Assembly (NCBI GenBank): GCA_050248735.1
Contig: JBFWRU010000008.1
Span: 62,001-126,000 of the forward strand
Length of the DNA stretch: 64,000 nucleotides
Source: JACKFE01 sp050248735
GTDB lineage: Bacteria; Nitrospirota; Nitrospiria; Nitrospirales; UBA8639
Direction: 5' to 3'
Below the pieces are notes generated by a model. The model worked only from the letters and a program-made list of their open reading frames with translations. It had not been told where the DNA came from and made no database searches. Shown piece after piece: positions 26,378 through 36,265 of the stretch. How positions within the stretch are numbered: the first letter of the stretch is position 1; the number at the start of each line of letters is the position of its first letter. A program made the position numbers and the translations under genes.

Positions 26378-28149
26378 TGTTGAGCTTCCGGTTTCTTGGC
26401 CGTGCTGCGAATGGACAATTCCTGTAATTGATTCGGTGAAACCCCGGATGGCGCGGAAGTCATCAGACATTGCGCTTTTTGGGTTTTGGGGAACGGAATC
26501 ACGTCGCGAATGGATTCCGTCTGACCCAACAGCATGATCAACCGGTCCAACCCCAAAGCAATTCCGCCATGCGGCGGGGCACCGGATTCCAATCCATCCA
26601 ACAGAAATCCGAATTTTTCTCTGGCCTCTTCCTTCGAAATATTGAGCAGGTCGAAAATGCGTTCCTGTATTTGTGGCGAATGAATTCTCATGCTTCCGCC
26701 TCCCAGCTCAAATCCATTGAGGACCAGATCATAGGCCAGAGTTTTGGCCTGTAGCGGCGTGGTATCCAGCAGGCCCATATCCTCTGCATGAGGGGAGGTG
26801 AAGGGATGGTGGAGGGCCACATACCGCTTCTCTCCCTCGTCGTATTCGAACATGGGAAAATCAATCACCCATAAGGGTTTCCATTGGTTGCGGTCAATGA
26901 GTTGGAGTTCCTCGCCCAGGAGAAGGCGTAGTCTTCCCAAGACTTGGTGAACGACCGGGGCTTTGTCCGCCACAAAGAGCAGCAGATCATCGGGTTTGGA
27001 TGTCGGGAGTGCTTCACGGAGCGCCGGGCCGTTGAGGAATTTGGCAATGGAAGAATCCAGGCTGCCGTCCTCGCTGATTTTGACCCAGGCCAAACCTTTG
27101 GCGCCAAACTCCTTGGCGGTTTCAATGAGATTATCAATACGGTTTCTGGTGAATGTGGCTCCACCGGGAATGATCAGGGCTTTGACCATGCCCCCGCTTT
27201 CCACCACGCTACGAAAGACCTTGAAATCGCAGGTTTTGGCAAATTCATTTAGCGGTTGTAATGGCAGGTCAAACCGCAGATCCGGTTTGTCGGTGCCATA
27301 GCGGCCCATGGCTTCCTCAAAAGTCAAACGGGGAAAGGGGTCCGGCAAGGTGAGGTGTTTGGTTTCCTGGAAGATCATCCGGACCATAGCTTCAATGAGA
27401 TTCATAACGTCTTCCCGATCCACAAACGACATCTCCAGGTCAATTTGCGTGAATTCGGGTTGCCGGTCCAGGCGCAAATCCTCGTCACGGAAACATCGGG
27501 CAATTTGATAATACCGGTCGGTTCCCCCGATCATGAGAATCTGCTTGAAGAGTTGGGGCGATTGGGGAAGGGCAAAGAACTCGCCAGGGTTGACCCGGCT
27601 CGGCACTAAATAATCCCTGGCGCCTTCCGGGGTACTTTTGGTGAGAATCGGTGTTTCCACTTCTATGAAGTCCTGGCGATGGAGATACTCCCTAACCAAG
27701 TAGGACACCTGGCTTCGAAGTCTCAGCAACCCTTGCATGCGTGGCCGCCGTAAATCGAGGTAGCGATATTTTAATCGCAGGAACTCCGTGGCATTGACTT
27801 CGTCTTCAATGGCAAAAGGCAGAGGTTTGGCCTCATTCAGCAGAGTGAGGGAGTCGGTGCGAATCTCGATTTCACCGGTCGGAAGATGCGGATTCGCTGA
27901 TCCTTCCGGTCGTCGCATGACGGTTCCGGTCACTTCGATGACGTATTCGTTTCGAAGCCGATCCGCCTGTTTGTGGAGTTGGGCGTTCTGTTCGGAATCG
28001 AAGACGATTTGGGTGAGGCCGTACCGATCCCGAAGGTCTAAAAAAATGATGCCCCCATGGTCTCTCCGGCCGGCAACCCATCCCACCAAAGTCACGTGTT
28101 GGTTGACATGACTGGATTTCAATTCCCCGCAATGATGGGTTCGTTTCAC
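26374..28149 (-). CDS. aspS: Aspartyl-tRNA synthetase, probably non-discriminating
   Basis: A 591-residue bacterial-type AspRS: N-terminal OB anticodon domain, class II motifs (RYLDLRRPRM, FRDEDLRLDRQPEFTQ, GIALGLDRL) and the GAD insertion between. The GTG at 28149 is chosen because MKRTHHCGELK is the normal N-terminus and AAAGAAAGGA lies ahead; the frame reaches back to 28332 without conserved sequence. The anticodon domain reads RRDHGGIIF and RRPEGSANP, as in enzymes that also charge tRNA-Asn for the amidotransferase route. The gene is last in the guaB-guaA-rluB-aspS row, 131 bases after rluB. Confidence 0.95.
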   Translation of the reverse strand: MKRTHHCGELKSSHVNQHVTLVGWVAGRRDHGGIIFLDLRDRYGLTQIVFDSEQNAQLHKQADRLRNEYVIEVTGTVMRRPEGSANPHLPTGEIEIRTDSLTLLNEAKPLPFAIEDEVNATEFLRLKYRYLDLRRPRMQGLLRLRSQVSYLVREYLHRQDFIEVETPILTKSTPEGARDYLVPSRVNPGEFFALPQSPQLFKQILMIGGTDRYYQIARCFRDEDLRLDRQPEFTQIDLEMSFVDREDVMNLIEAMVRMIFQETKHLTLPDPFPRLTFEEAMGRYGTDKPDLRFDLPLQPLNEFAKTCDFKVFRSVVESGGMVKALIIPGGATFTRNRIDNLIETAKEFGAKGLAWVKISEDGSLDSSIAKFLNGPALREALPTSKPDDLLLFVADKAPVVHQVLGRLRLLLGEELQLIDRNQWKPLWVIDFPMFEYDEGEKRYVALHHPFTSPHAEDMGLLDTTPLQAKTLAYDLVLNGFELGGGSMRIHSPQIQERIFDLLNISKEEAREKFGFLLDGLESGAPPHGGIALGLDRLIMLLGQTESIRDVIPFPKTQKAQCLMTSAPSGVSPNQLQELSIRSTAKKPEAQH

Positions 28150-28280
28150 CGATGCATTCCTTTCTTTATTTCCATATTGAGGTCGATATGATGGACACGT
28201 GTTGCCGAAAATTCGTGGCCGATACGCATAGCATCCTGAGTGTGCTTGAGAGTCAGTCGGAGGTCCGGTGTCGAGTTTTT

Positions 28281-29129
28281 TCAGTCCGTTGGCTTCCGTG
28301 GCCCACGTGAACCCCGTTTGGAATCCGCCCACAATGCCGGTTTGGTCGGTCGTGGTTTCGATTGACGGGCTGTGGGTTTGCCCGGGACGAGCAACTGACG
28401 CAACGAATTGGCCTCTTTATCCGATAAAAACCGACTCCTGCCCAGGGGCAGGCTTCCCAGATTTAGTGGACCGAATTGTATGCGTTTGAGACGAATCACG
28501 GGATGGCCCAAATACTCCAACATGCGTTTTACCTGGTGTTTTCGTCCCTCATGAATGGTGATTTCCACCCAGGAATTGGCTTCAGCCTTACCGGCTTTTC
28601 GAACCTTTGCCGGGGCGGTCTGACCATCTTCCAGGGGAAGTCCTCTCTTTAATTGGAGAATTTCCGAATCCTGCAGCACCCCTTTTATTTTAATGAGATA
28701 GGTCTTGAGGACATGATGACTCGGATGAAGGCAGGCTTGCGCCATTTCGCCATTGTTGGTGAGTAATAATAATCCCTCACTATCAAAATCCAATCTTCCG
28801 ACCGGGAATAACCGCAGGGACGGTTTCGGGAGCATGTGTTTGATCGTCGGTCGTCCTTCCGGATCCTGTAAGGTGGACACCACGCCGGCGGGTTTATTGA
28901 GAATCAGAAACATGTCGGGAGCCGGGGCGGGGAGATGTTTGCCGCTAATTTTGATGTGATCATGTGCCGGGTCGACTTTTGTGCCCAGCGTGGTGATCAC
29001 TTCTCCATTTACGGTCACTTGACCCGACTGGATCAGATCTTCGGCTTTTCTTCTGGAGGAAATTCCTGCTCGGGCAATGACCTTTTGAAGTCGGACTTTC
29101 TCTTCGGTTTGCACCATGTCTATTCCCAT
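28281..29129 (-). CDS. rluB: Pseudouridine synthase, RsuA/RluB family
   Basis: The 282-residue protein has an N-terminal S4 RNA-binding domain (RLQKVIARAGISSRRKAE) and the RsuA/RluB/E/F catalytic domain with GRLDFDSEGLLLLTN; the catalytic aspartate is Asp114. LNKPAGVVST and GRKHQVKRML fit RluB, which modifies 23S rRNA, but RsuA-type activity on 16S rRNA cannot be excluded. The last 40 residues are a basic Lys/Arg/Pro tail. Its start overlaps the end of guaA by ten bases, so the genes are coupled. Confidence 0.88.
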   Translation of the reverse strand: MGIDMVQTEEKVRLQKVIARAGISSRRKAEDLIQSGQVTVNGEVITTLGTKVDPAHDHIKISGKHLPAPAPDMFLILNKPAGVVSTLQDPEGRPTIKHMLPKPSLRLFPVGRLDFDSEGLLLLTNNGEMAQACLHPSHHVLKTYLIKIKGVLQDSEILQLKRGLPLEDGQTAPAKVRKAGKAEANSWVEITIHEGRKHQVKRMLEYLGHPVIRLKRIQFGPLNLGSLPLGRSRFLSDKEANSLRQLLVPGKPTARQSKPRPTKPALWADSKRGSRGPRKPTD

Positions 29130-30676
29130 TCGATCGTGGCGGGCGGTTTCGAACTGATGTCATACACCACCCGGTTGATCCCTCGAACTTCATTGATAAT
29201 TCGATTGGACATGCGCCCCAGGATCTCCGGAGGGATGATGGCCCAATCGGCGGTCATGCCGTCCGTGCTGGTGACGCCACGGATGGCAATCACGGATTCA
29301 TACGTGCGTTGATCGCCCATGACTCCAACGGTTTGAATCGGCAGTAAGACCGCAAAAAACTGCCAAATCGCCCGATGGAGTTCTGCCCGTTCGATTTCTT
29401 CACGGACGATCGCATCAGCCTCACGCAGGATGGTCAGACGTTCAGGAGTCACGGCACCCATGATCCGAATGGCCAATCCCGGTCCGGGAAAGGGTTGCCG
29501 CCAGACAATATCTTCCGGTAGCCCCAGCTCCAATCCCAGTATGCGTACTTCATCCTTGAATAATTCCCGAAACGGTTCGATGAGCTTGAATTTCATCCGC
29601 TTGGGAAGGCCGCCAACGTTATGGTGCGTTTTAATGGTCGCCGAAGGGCCTTTGACGCTGAGGCTTTCTATGACATCCGGATACAGCGTGCCCTGAACCA
29701 AAAAATTGACCTTTCCCATGGCATGTGCTTCCTGTTCGAACGCTTTGATGAATTGGCGACCAATAATTTTCCTTTTTCGTTCCGGATCGGTGGTTCGTCC
29801 CAGGGCGGAAAGAAAGTCATTGGCGTGGTCCATGATTCTGACCCGCATATGATAGGTGGCATTAAAGACTTCCTGGAGTTGCGCCACTTCATGTTTTCTC
29901 ATCAATCCGTTATCGATGAAGAGACAGGTGAGCTGATCACCGATGGCCCGATGGGTCAACACCGCGGCCACCGCCGAGTCGACACCGCCGCTGAGCGCGC
30001 AAATGACCGGTTCCTTGCCAACGGTTTGCTGGATGGAGGCCACCTGGTTTTCGATAAACGATCCCATCGTCCAGGAAGGTGCACAGTGGCAGATATGTCT
30101 GGCAAAGTTCTGCAAAATCGTGGAGCCATGTTGGGTATGAACCACTTCAGGGTGAAATTGAATCCCAAACATGGGCGCCGGACTTTGCATGGATCTCATC
30201 GCGGCCACGGGAGCATGACGGGTATGTCCGATTTTTTGAAATCCCGTGGGTAGTTTTTCCACCGAATCTCCATGAGACATCCACACTAAAAAGGGGGAAG
30301 TGGCTCCGAGTCCCGCAAATAAATCCGAAGTATCATCGATCTGTATCTCGGCTCGTCCAAATTCCCGATGGGTCGTGTGGGTCACGGCTCCGCCAAAATG
30401 ATGAGCCAGTAATTGCATCCCATAGCAGATTCCTAAAATAGGAATGCCGAGGCCAAAGAGACGGGAATCGTGTGATGGTGCCTGGGCGTGCGTGACGGAT
30501 GCCGGCCCGCCGGAAAGGATGAGACCACGGGGATGATGGTGGAGGATGTCCTCGATGGGGGTATGGGCCGGAAGGATAATGGAGAAAATATGAAATTCGC
30601 GGATCCGACGCGCTATCAGCTGTGTATATTGGGAGCCGAAATCCAGAATGACAATCGTGTCGGTAACGTGTGACAT
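29120..30676 (-). CDS. guaA: GMP synthase (glutamine-hydrolysing)
   Basis: A 518-residue GuaA. The class I amidotransferase domain shows GICYGMQL with the nucleophile Cys84, and the ATP-pyrophosphatase domain has LSGGVDSAVAA. The C-terminal dimerisation domain ends with the conserved ISSKPPATIEWE. It converts XMP to GMP in the cytoplasm, the step after GuaB, whose gene lies upstream on the same strand with a 261-base gap. That gap holds no recognisable gene and may carry a separate promoter. Confidence 0.97.
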   Translation of the reverse strand: MSHVTDTIVILDFGSQYTQLIARRIREFHIFSIILPAHTPIEDILHHHPRGLILSGGPASVTHAQAPSHDSRLFGLGIPILGICYGMQLLAHHFGGAVTHTTHREFGRAEIQIDDTSDLFAGLGATSPFLVWMSHGDSVEKLPTGFQKIGHTRHAPVAAMRSMQSPAPMFGIQFHPEVVHTQHGSTILQNFARHICHCAPSWTMGSFIENQVASIQQTVGKEPVICALSGGVDSAVAAVLTHRAIGDQLTCLFIDNGLMRKHEVAQLQEVFNATYHMRVRIMDHANDFLSALGRTTDPERKRKIIGRQFIKAFEQEAHAMGKVNFLVQGTLYPDVIESLSVKGPSATIKTHHNVGGLPKRMKFKLIEPFRELFKDEVRILGLELGLPEDIVWRQPFPGPGLAIRIMGAVTPERLTILREADAIVREEIERAELHRAIWQFFAVLLPIQTVGVMGDQRTYESVIAIRGVTSTDGMTADWAIIPPEILGRMSNRIINEVRGINRVVYDISSKPPATIEWE

Positions 30677-30937
30677 AGGGAAATTACGAATTTCATGTGC
30701 CCTGCAGGATGCCGAACCTGCTATCTGCGGGGTGCTTCACTTAGTCCAAAGGTTTAAATTTATTTTCCGGTCTCAATGTTGTGACCGGATTTCCTTGCCC
30801 TGCCCGGGACTGGGAGGAAACAGCCTATCATGCACTCTCCTGGCCTATTTGGCAAAAGTTTCAGAAACACATTTTTCACAGAAGAGATCGACTCTCTTAA
30901 AAAACTTGCCAGAATCGGATTGTATGTGATTGGGAGC

Positions 30938-32404
30938 TTAATCGGCCTGGTAGTTGGGAGCTTCCTTTGTGATGACCACGTCATGCACATGCGCTTCCCG
31001 CAAGCCTGCAGAGGTGAGGCGGATAAAGCGAGCATCCGTTTGTAGTTCTGGAATGGTCCGGCATCCGCAATATCCCATGCCGGCCTTGAGGCCTCCTACA
31101 AGTTGATAGACTAACACCGACAGGCTCCCTTTATACGGTACGCGGGCTTCAATGCCTTCCGGAACCAGCTTGGGGGTTTCGCGGCCTTCCTGGAAATATC
31201 GATCCTTTCCCCCTCGTTCCATCGCGCCTAACGACCCCATGCCGCGGTATTCTTTGTAGGCCCGCCCCTGATAGAGAACCATTTCGCCGGGGGACTCTTC
31301 CGTGCCTGCGAATAATGACCCAATCATAATCGATGAAGCCCCGGCCGCGATGGCCTTCGTGATGTCGCCGGAATATTTAATGCCTCCGTCCGCAATGAGC
31401 GGAACCTGTTGAGCTTTTGCTACTTTGGCGCAATCGGCGACGGCGGTCAATTGGGGAACGCCAGCACCGGAGACAATGCGGGTTGTGCAAATCGAGCCTG
31501 GGCCGACCCCGACCTTGATGGCATCCGCCCCCGCTGTGATGAGATCCGCCGTGGCTTCGGGCGTGGCCACGTTTCCGGCAATGATGTCCAGCTCAGGGTA
31601 CCGTTTCTTAACGTCTTTTACCTTCTGGAGGACACTCTGAGAATGGCCATGCGCGGTATCGACGACGAGTACATCAATGCCGGCTTTGGTTAACCGGTCC
31701 AACCGTTCTTCGACGTCCGCCCCCACTCCAACTGCTGCTCCGACCCGAAGTCGGCCGTGGGTATCTTTACAGGCAAAGGGGTATTTGATCTTTTTTTGAA
31801 TGTCCTTAATGGTAATGAGCCCCTGCAGTTCAAACCGGTCGTTGACGACCGGAAGTTTTTCAATCCGATGTTCATGCAGAATCGCCTGGGCTTTTTCCAA
31901 ACTTGTGCCGACCGGAGCGGTCACGAGCTTGCCTTTGGTCATGACCTGGGAGACTTTTAAGTCCATCCGATTTTCAAAGCGAAGGTCTCTGTTGGTGAGA
32001 ATGCCGACAAGTTTTCCCTCTTGGGTGACCGGGATACCGGAAATTCGATAGGTAGCCATGAGATGATGGGCGTCCCGTATCGTGTGATCGGGTGAAATGG
32101 TAATGGGTGCCAGGATCATTCCGCTTTCGGACTTTTTGACTTTGTCGACTTCTGCCGCCTGGACATCAGGAGGTAAGGCCCGGTGAATGATTCCCAACCC
32201 TCCTTCGCGCGCGAGCGCAATGGCCAATCGCCCTTCGGTAACCGTGTCCATGGCTGCGCTGATGAGAGGAATGTTGATGCGAATGTTGCGGGTGAGCCAT
32301 GTCGATGTATCGACATCTGCAGGCAACACATTGGAGTGACGTGGTAGTAACACCACATCGTCAAAGGTTAAGCCAATCCGTAATTGGTCTTCCCACATGG
32401 CCAA
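30938..32404 (-). CDS. guaB: IMP dehydrogenase
   Basis: A 488-residue GuaB with the split TIM barrel and two CBS domains (about residues 95-205). The catalytic loop is GPGSICTTR with Cys306, and the flap contains GSLGAMERGGKDRYFQ. It oxidises IMP to XMP using NAD and feeds guaA, next on the same strand. The start MAMWEDQLRIGLTFDDV agrees with the usual N-terminus of the family. Confidence 0.97.
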   Translation of the reverse strand: MAMWEDQLRIGLTFDDVVLLPRHSNVLPADVDTSTWLTRNIRINIPLISAAMDTVTEGRLAIALAREGGLGIIHRALPPDVQAAEVDKVKKSESGMILAPITISPDHTIRDAHHLMATYRISGIPVTQEGKLVGILTNRDLRFENRMDLKVSQVMTKGKLVTAPVGTSLEKAQAILHEHRIEKLPVVNDRFELQGLITIKDIQKKIKYPFACKDTHGRLRVGAAVGVGADVEERLDRLTKAGIDVLVVDTAHGHSQSVLQKVKDVKKRYPELDIIAGNVATPEATADLITAGADAIKVGVGPGSICTTRIVSGAGVPQLTAVADCAKVAKAQQVPLIADGGIKYSGDITKAIAAGASSIMIGSLFAGTEESPGEMVLYQGRAYKEYRGMGSLGAMERGGKDRYFQEGRETPKLVPEGIEARVPYKGSLSVLVYQLVGGLKAGMGYCGCRTIPELQTDARFIRLTSAGLREAHVHDVVITKEAPNYQAD

Positions 32405-32585
32405 TCCTATTGCAACGGTTGAATCGGTAAAAAAAGTCTAACGGGCACGGTTAGAGAAATGCTGGTTCATCATAAATTTCTCGGCTGACGCCGTCAATGG
32501 ATCAGATCGTCCGCACATTTTTTGGCCAGGATATGCCCATTCAGCTTCCATTTTCCAAGTGAGCAAGGAAAGATCATAAAGAAAC

Positions 32586-32612
32586 CGAGGACGTCTCAGT
32601 GAGACGTCCTCG
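32586..32612 (-). terminator. Terminator-like hairpin after the NHL-repeat gene
   Basis: Thirteen bases on each side (32586-32598 and 32600-32612) are perfectly complementary around a one-base centre, forming a strong stem 49 bases past the NHL gene stop. On the minus strand GGTTTCTTT follows, a weak T-tract, so termination is likely but not certain. Confidence 0.65.
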
Positions 32613-32660
32613 AAGAAAGGAACGCAAGGGACACTTCCCGTTGCTGAATTTGAACGTGGC

Positions 32661-35609
32661 TTATTCGACAGTTTCGGGTAGCGCAGCCAACTGTTCTTCC
32701 TCAATGAAATGTTCTTCAGCTTCCTCGGCAGGCATAAACTCTTGGACGCGCATATTTCCGCTATCAACCACATAGACATGCCCTCGACTATCGACACTCA
32801 GACCATAGGGGAAATTGAACTGTCCTGCCCCGGTACCAAAGCCACCCCATTGGGTGATGAAATTGCCATCCCGATCAAATTTTTGAATCCGTTGGTTACC
32901 GGTGTCGCTGATCAGAACATCTCCTGATTCCTCTACCGTAATGCCCCAGGGGGACCGAAATTGTCCTGGTTCCTGAGCCAGGGCGCTGCTCGCATGGCCC
33001 GGGCCGATTCCCCCTCCCCATTTGGTCAAGAGTTGAGGGAGCACATTGGAGCTGGTATCAAATTTTTGAACTCGATGGTTCCCCATATCGACCACATAGA
33101 CCGTTCCGTCTGTTTGATCCACCGCGATGCCGCGGGCGAAGTAGAACTGGCCATCGGCGTTTCCGAAGCTTCCCCATTGCATGATGAATTCGCCGGTCTC
33201 GTCGAATTTTTGAATGCGGAAGTTGGCGCTGTCTACAATATAGACATACCCTCTTACCCGGTCCACGGCAATTCCCCAGGGGGCGTTGAATTGGCCCTCT
33301 CCGTTTCCGCGTGATCCAAATTTCATCATGTAATGCCCCAATTTTCCGTCGAACTTTTGAATGCGATGATTATTAGTATCGGCGACGTACACATTGCCTT
33401 GGGCATCACAGGCCACACCCGTCGGATTGTTGAAGTTGCCGTTTGCCGATCCGAAGTTTCCCCACAAGAGAATAAAGTTCCCATTTCGGTCGAATTTTTG
33501 GATCCGATTGTTGCCATTATCCACGACAAACAAGGCACCTTGTCGATCCATGGTCATGCCATACAATGGACTGATGAATTCCCCGCCATGGAGGAGCGAG
33601 GCGCCCCGTCCAGGTTTTCCCCATTTAGAGACACAAATGTACCCCGAGGTATTCAGTAAAATGCTGGCACTGGCCGGCACAGAAACGTTGTTGTTGGCAT
33701 CCTTAAACCACACATAGACGGTCTTTGTGCCGTCAACGGGGGAGACCGTAAAAGGGATCGTGGCGCCGAATAGGTTCTCGGGTTCTCCCTCCACCCAACC
33801 GGGCATGGTGCCACTGGGGGTCATCGGATTTTCTGAAATGAAATATGCCGCCACGCCGCTATCCACGTCTTTGGCGGAAATGGTAGCGATGAGATCAGGG
33901 GAATTCGTCATGTAGGCCCCATGGTTGATGACAATGTCGGGATTTTGAGGAGCCGCGATATCAATCAACACGGGAATGGCGGTGAGTTCTTCGGAAAGTC
34001 CGCTTTCGGCACCATCTTCTTTCACGGACGTCAAGGCGTAAAAATAAGGGGTGCCGTTGGTCAAACCGGAATGCGAATATGGAGTGGTCACCCCTTCAAT
34101 CTTGGTGGAGGTTTCCATATTTATGTTGGGGTCGGTGCTAAAGTAGAGGTTGTAGCTCGCAGCTCCGGGGACCTCCAACCAACTGATGATATTTTCCGTA
34201 TCCCCAGGCTTGACGGCAAGATTAATGGGGACTTCCAGGTCTGTGGCGACCCGTTTTTCTTGTTTGCCGCGTGCTAGTTCATCCTGAGTGGGTGCAAATT
34301 TAGTCAGTCGATGGTTGCCGCTATCAATTACAAACACATTGCCTTCTTTATCCACGGCAATGCCTGAAGGAAAGTTCAACTGGCCCTCGGTTAAGCCCCG
34401 ATTCCCCCAGGAAGTCAGGTAGGTTCCATTAGAATCAAATTTTTGTACCCGATGGTTTCCGCTATCGACCACATAGATATACCCCAGCGCATCACAGGCG
34501 ACTCCCCAGGGAGATTTGAACTGGCCAGGAGCATTCCCTTCTTTACCCCATTTCATGAGGAAATTACCCCGGGGGTCGAACTTTTGGATCCGGTGGTTTC
34601 CTTCGTCTGCCACATAAATATTTCCGACAAAATCCACGGCAAGGCCCCGAGGATAGAAAAACGCTCCGTCGTATCCACCATCGCGTCCCCACTTCAGTGT
34701 GGGAGTTCCATCTGGAAGGAATTTTTGTATCCGGGCATTGCTGGTATCTGACACATACAGATTGCCCTGGGAATCGGTTGTTAAGCCCCATGGAACGTCA
34801 AATTTTCCGGCCTCGGCTCCTCTCCAGGCGAATCCAAATTTCCCCCAGGCATTGATAATATTTCCTTCAGGGTCGAATTTTTGTATGCGATTATTTCCGC
34901 TATCAGCCACATACACATCTCCTTCTGGGGAAGTGGCAATTCCACGCGGATAGTAGAATTTTCCTTCTTCCGAATCAGGTTCATCTCCCCATCGGGCAAG
35001 GAATTTTCCGGTTTTATCGAATTTTTGAATGGAGTGGTTGTCGGTATCACCCACATAGATATGGCCATCTTTATCAATGGCGATTCCAGTTGGGGATTTG
35101 AATTCCCCGTCGTCTACTCCTTCACAACCGACATGCATGACCGGAAGATAGGGAGAAGGGATAGACATGATCTCTTCGGAAAGGGGACTTTCACCTTCCT
35201 CGGTTACCACGGTGACGGCGTAGTGGTAGCACAGGCTATTGGCTAAATCGTTATGTTCATAGGGAGAAGAAGGGCCTTCTATACAATTGGCTTTTTCCTT
35301 CGTCAGTCCAATTTTGGGGATAAAATCTTCTTGGGAAGCAATGGGGCGAGTCAGGTCACAAGGCTTAATTTGGACTCCTTTAGAGGTGGAAAAGTATAAA
35401 TTGTAATACAGTGCCCCAGGAACGGAATCCCAACTGAGAATGATTTTTCCATTTTCAGGATTGGCCTGAAGATTGGTGGGAGCGGAAGGGAGATTTTCCT
35501 CTACGTTTTGACCGGCTCCCCAATCTTCTTCCTGTCCCTCGATTGAGAAGATTCCATGAAATGTGTGGTGTTTGCCAAAAAGGATAGCATTAAAAATTTT
35601 GCTTGACAT
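32661..35609 (-). CDS. Large NHL-repeat protein with fibronectin III-like domains
   Basis: A 982-residue protein built from two sets of NHL repeats. Units carry the pattern PxGIAxDxxGNxYVxDxxNxRIQKFDxxGxFLxxWG and number about eleven or twelve. Two fibronectin III-like domains lie near residues 40-150 and 465-560, each with a SAPTNLQANP or VPINLAVKPG start, and a third region (about 570-670) resembles bacterial Ig-like repeats. This predicts two propellers joined by beta-sandwich modules. No clear signal peptide is seen, which is odd for such a protein; it may leave by a non-Sec route. The ATG is preceded by GGGGGAG. Function is unknown. Confidence 0.8.
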   Translation of the reverse strand: MSSKIFNAILFGKHHTFHGIFSIEGQEEDWGAGQNVEENLPSAPTNLQANPENGKIILSWDSVPGALYYNLYFSTSKGVQIKPCDLTRPIASQEDFIPKIGLTKEKANCIEGPSSPYEHNDLANSLCYHYAVTVVTEEGESPLSEEIMSIPSPYLPVMHVGCEGVDDGEFKSPTGIAIDKDGHIYVGDTDNHSIQKFDKTGKFLARWGDEPDSEEGKFYYPRGIATSPEGDVYVADSGNNRIQKFDPEGNIINAWGKFGFAWRGAEAGKFDVPWGLTTDSQGNLYVSDTSNARIQKFLPDGTPTLKWGRDGGYDGAFFYPRGLAVDFVGNIYVADEGNHRIQKFDPRGNFLMKWGKEGNAPGQFKSPWGVACDALGYIYVVDSGNHRVQKFDSNGTYLTSWGNRGLTEGQLNFPSGIAVDKEGNVFVIDSGNHRLTKFAPTQDELARGKQEKRVATDLEVPINLAVKPGDTENIISWLEVPGAASYNLYFSTDPNINMETSTKIEGVTTPYSHSGLTNGTPYFYALTSVKEDGAESGLSEELTAIPVLIDIAAPQNPDIVINHGAYMTNSPDLIATISAKDVDSGVAAYFISENPMTPSGTMPGWVEGEPENLFGATIPFTVSPVDGTKTVYVWFKDANNNVSVPASASILLNTSGYICVSKWGKPGRGASLLHGGEFISPLYGMTMDRQGALFVVDNGNNRIQKFDRNGNFILLWGNFGSANGNFNNPTGVACDAQGNVYVADTNNHRIQKFDGKLGHYMMKFGSRGNGEGQFNAPWGIAVDRVRGYVYIVDSANFRIQKFDETGEFIMQWGSFGNADGQFYFARGIAVDQTDGTVYVVDMGNHRVQKFDTSSNVLPQLLTKWGGGIGPGHASSALAQEPGQFRSPWGITVEESGDVLISDTGNQRIQKFDRDGNFITQWGGFGTGAGQFNFPYGLSVDSRGHVYVVDSGNMRVQEFMPAEEAEEHFIEEEQLAALPETVE

Positions 35610-35738
35610 GTGACTCCCCCAAGAATATTAACGCAACTACGCCTAAAATCACGAAATTTTTCAATAAAAACAACTAGTTAAGCATGAAGTCTATCAGGGA
35701 AAATTGAGGGAAGTCAAGAAAGGTCGGCTGAGAAAATT

Positions 35739-35770
35739 GAAGGGAAGGTCACTCTACGGACCTTCCCTTC
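35739..35770 (-). terminator. Intrinsic terminator after the cold-shock gene
   Basis: GAAGGGAAGGTC (35739-35750) is fully complementary to GACCTTCCCTTC (35759-35770), a 12-bp stem with an 8-base loop. On the minus strand it is followed by AATTTTCTC. It lies about 100 bases after the cold-shock gene stop and before the NHL gene promoter region. Confidence 0.65.
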
Positions 35771-35867
35771 CTTCGCCAGGTAGAAACCTGTATCCCAGGC
35801 AAGGAAGCTCTTGTGTATTGATCCGAGCTCATTCCTTGTCTGCGATGAGGTTTGAGACAATAAACAT

Positions 35868-36089
35868 TTAAGAGGGTTGAGCAATTCCTAATTTCACGAC
35901 ATTAGCTGCCTGAGGACCTTTGGCTCCCTCCACCAAATCGAATTCAACCGATTCGCCTTCTTTGAGAGATTTAAAGCCATCTTCCTGAAGCGCAGAGTAA
36001 TGGACGAAAACATCTTGGCCCCCTTCAACTTGGATAAAGCCAAAGCCCTTACGATCATTAAACCATTTGACGGTGCCCTTGCTCTTCAC
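35868..36089 (-). CDS. Cold-shock protein, CspA family
   Basis: A 73-residue cold-shock domain protein with RNP1 KGFGFIQ and RNP2 DVFVHYSAL. It binds single-stranded RNA and DNA and melts RNA structure in the cytoplasm. The start is the GTG at 36089, since GGGGAGG lies 8-14 bases ahead and the family begins at this point (KSKGTVKWFN); a frame runs back to 36332 but that part is leader. The long leader with its hairpin is described separately. Confidence 0.93.
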   Translation of the reverse strand: MKSKGTVKWFNDRKGFGFIQVEGGQDVFVHYSALQEDGFKSLKEGESVEFDLVEGAKGPQAANVVKLGIAQPS

Positions 36090-36146
36090 GATAACTCCTC
36101 CCCTTTCATCAGGTGGTTGTCTATCTAGAATTGATGACTGTTCTAA

Positions 36147-36186
36147 GCAAAAAAGCCGAAAAAGGAGAGTATTCCTTTTCCGGCTT
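36147..36186 (-). terminator. Terminator-like hairpin inside the cold-shock gene leader
   Basis: AAGCCGAAAAAGGA (36153-36166) pairs with TCCTTTTCCGGCTT (36173-36186) with a single mismatch. On the minus strand the stem runs into TTTTTTGC. It stands about 60 bases upstream of the csp start codon and downstream of a possible promoter, so it could act as an attenuator or as a temperature-sensitive structure. Confidence 0.6.
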
Positions 36187-36236
36187 CCAGGCAGATGGCT
36201 TGATTCACTTATTAATACCTTTACAAAAACGGTAAG

Positions 36237-36265
36237 GATGTAGCACAGTTGAAAAAAACTGTCAA
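36237..36265 (-). promoter_or_regulatory. Possible promoter of the cold-shock gene
   Basis: On the minus strand a perfect TTGACA (36265-36260) is followed after 17 bases by TACATC (36242-36237). Transcription would begin near 36230, giving a leader of about 140 bases that contains the hairpin at 36153-36186. The -10 match is weak. The rest of the 303-base interval before lptF holds nothing else recognisable. Confidence 0.45.

Noticed and set aside
30677..30937. Possible small gene or riboswitch between guaB and guaA
   Set aside because: The plus-strand frame there has no support and no purine-riboswitch core was seen.
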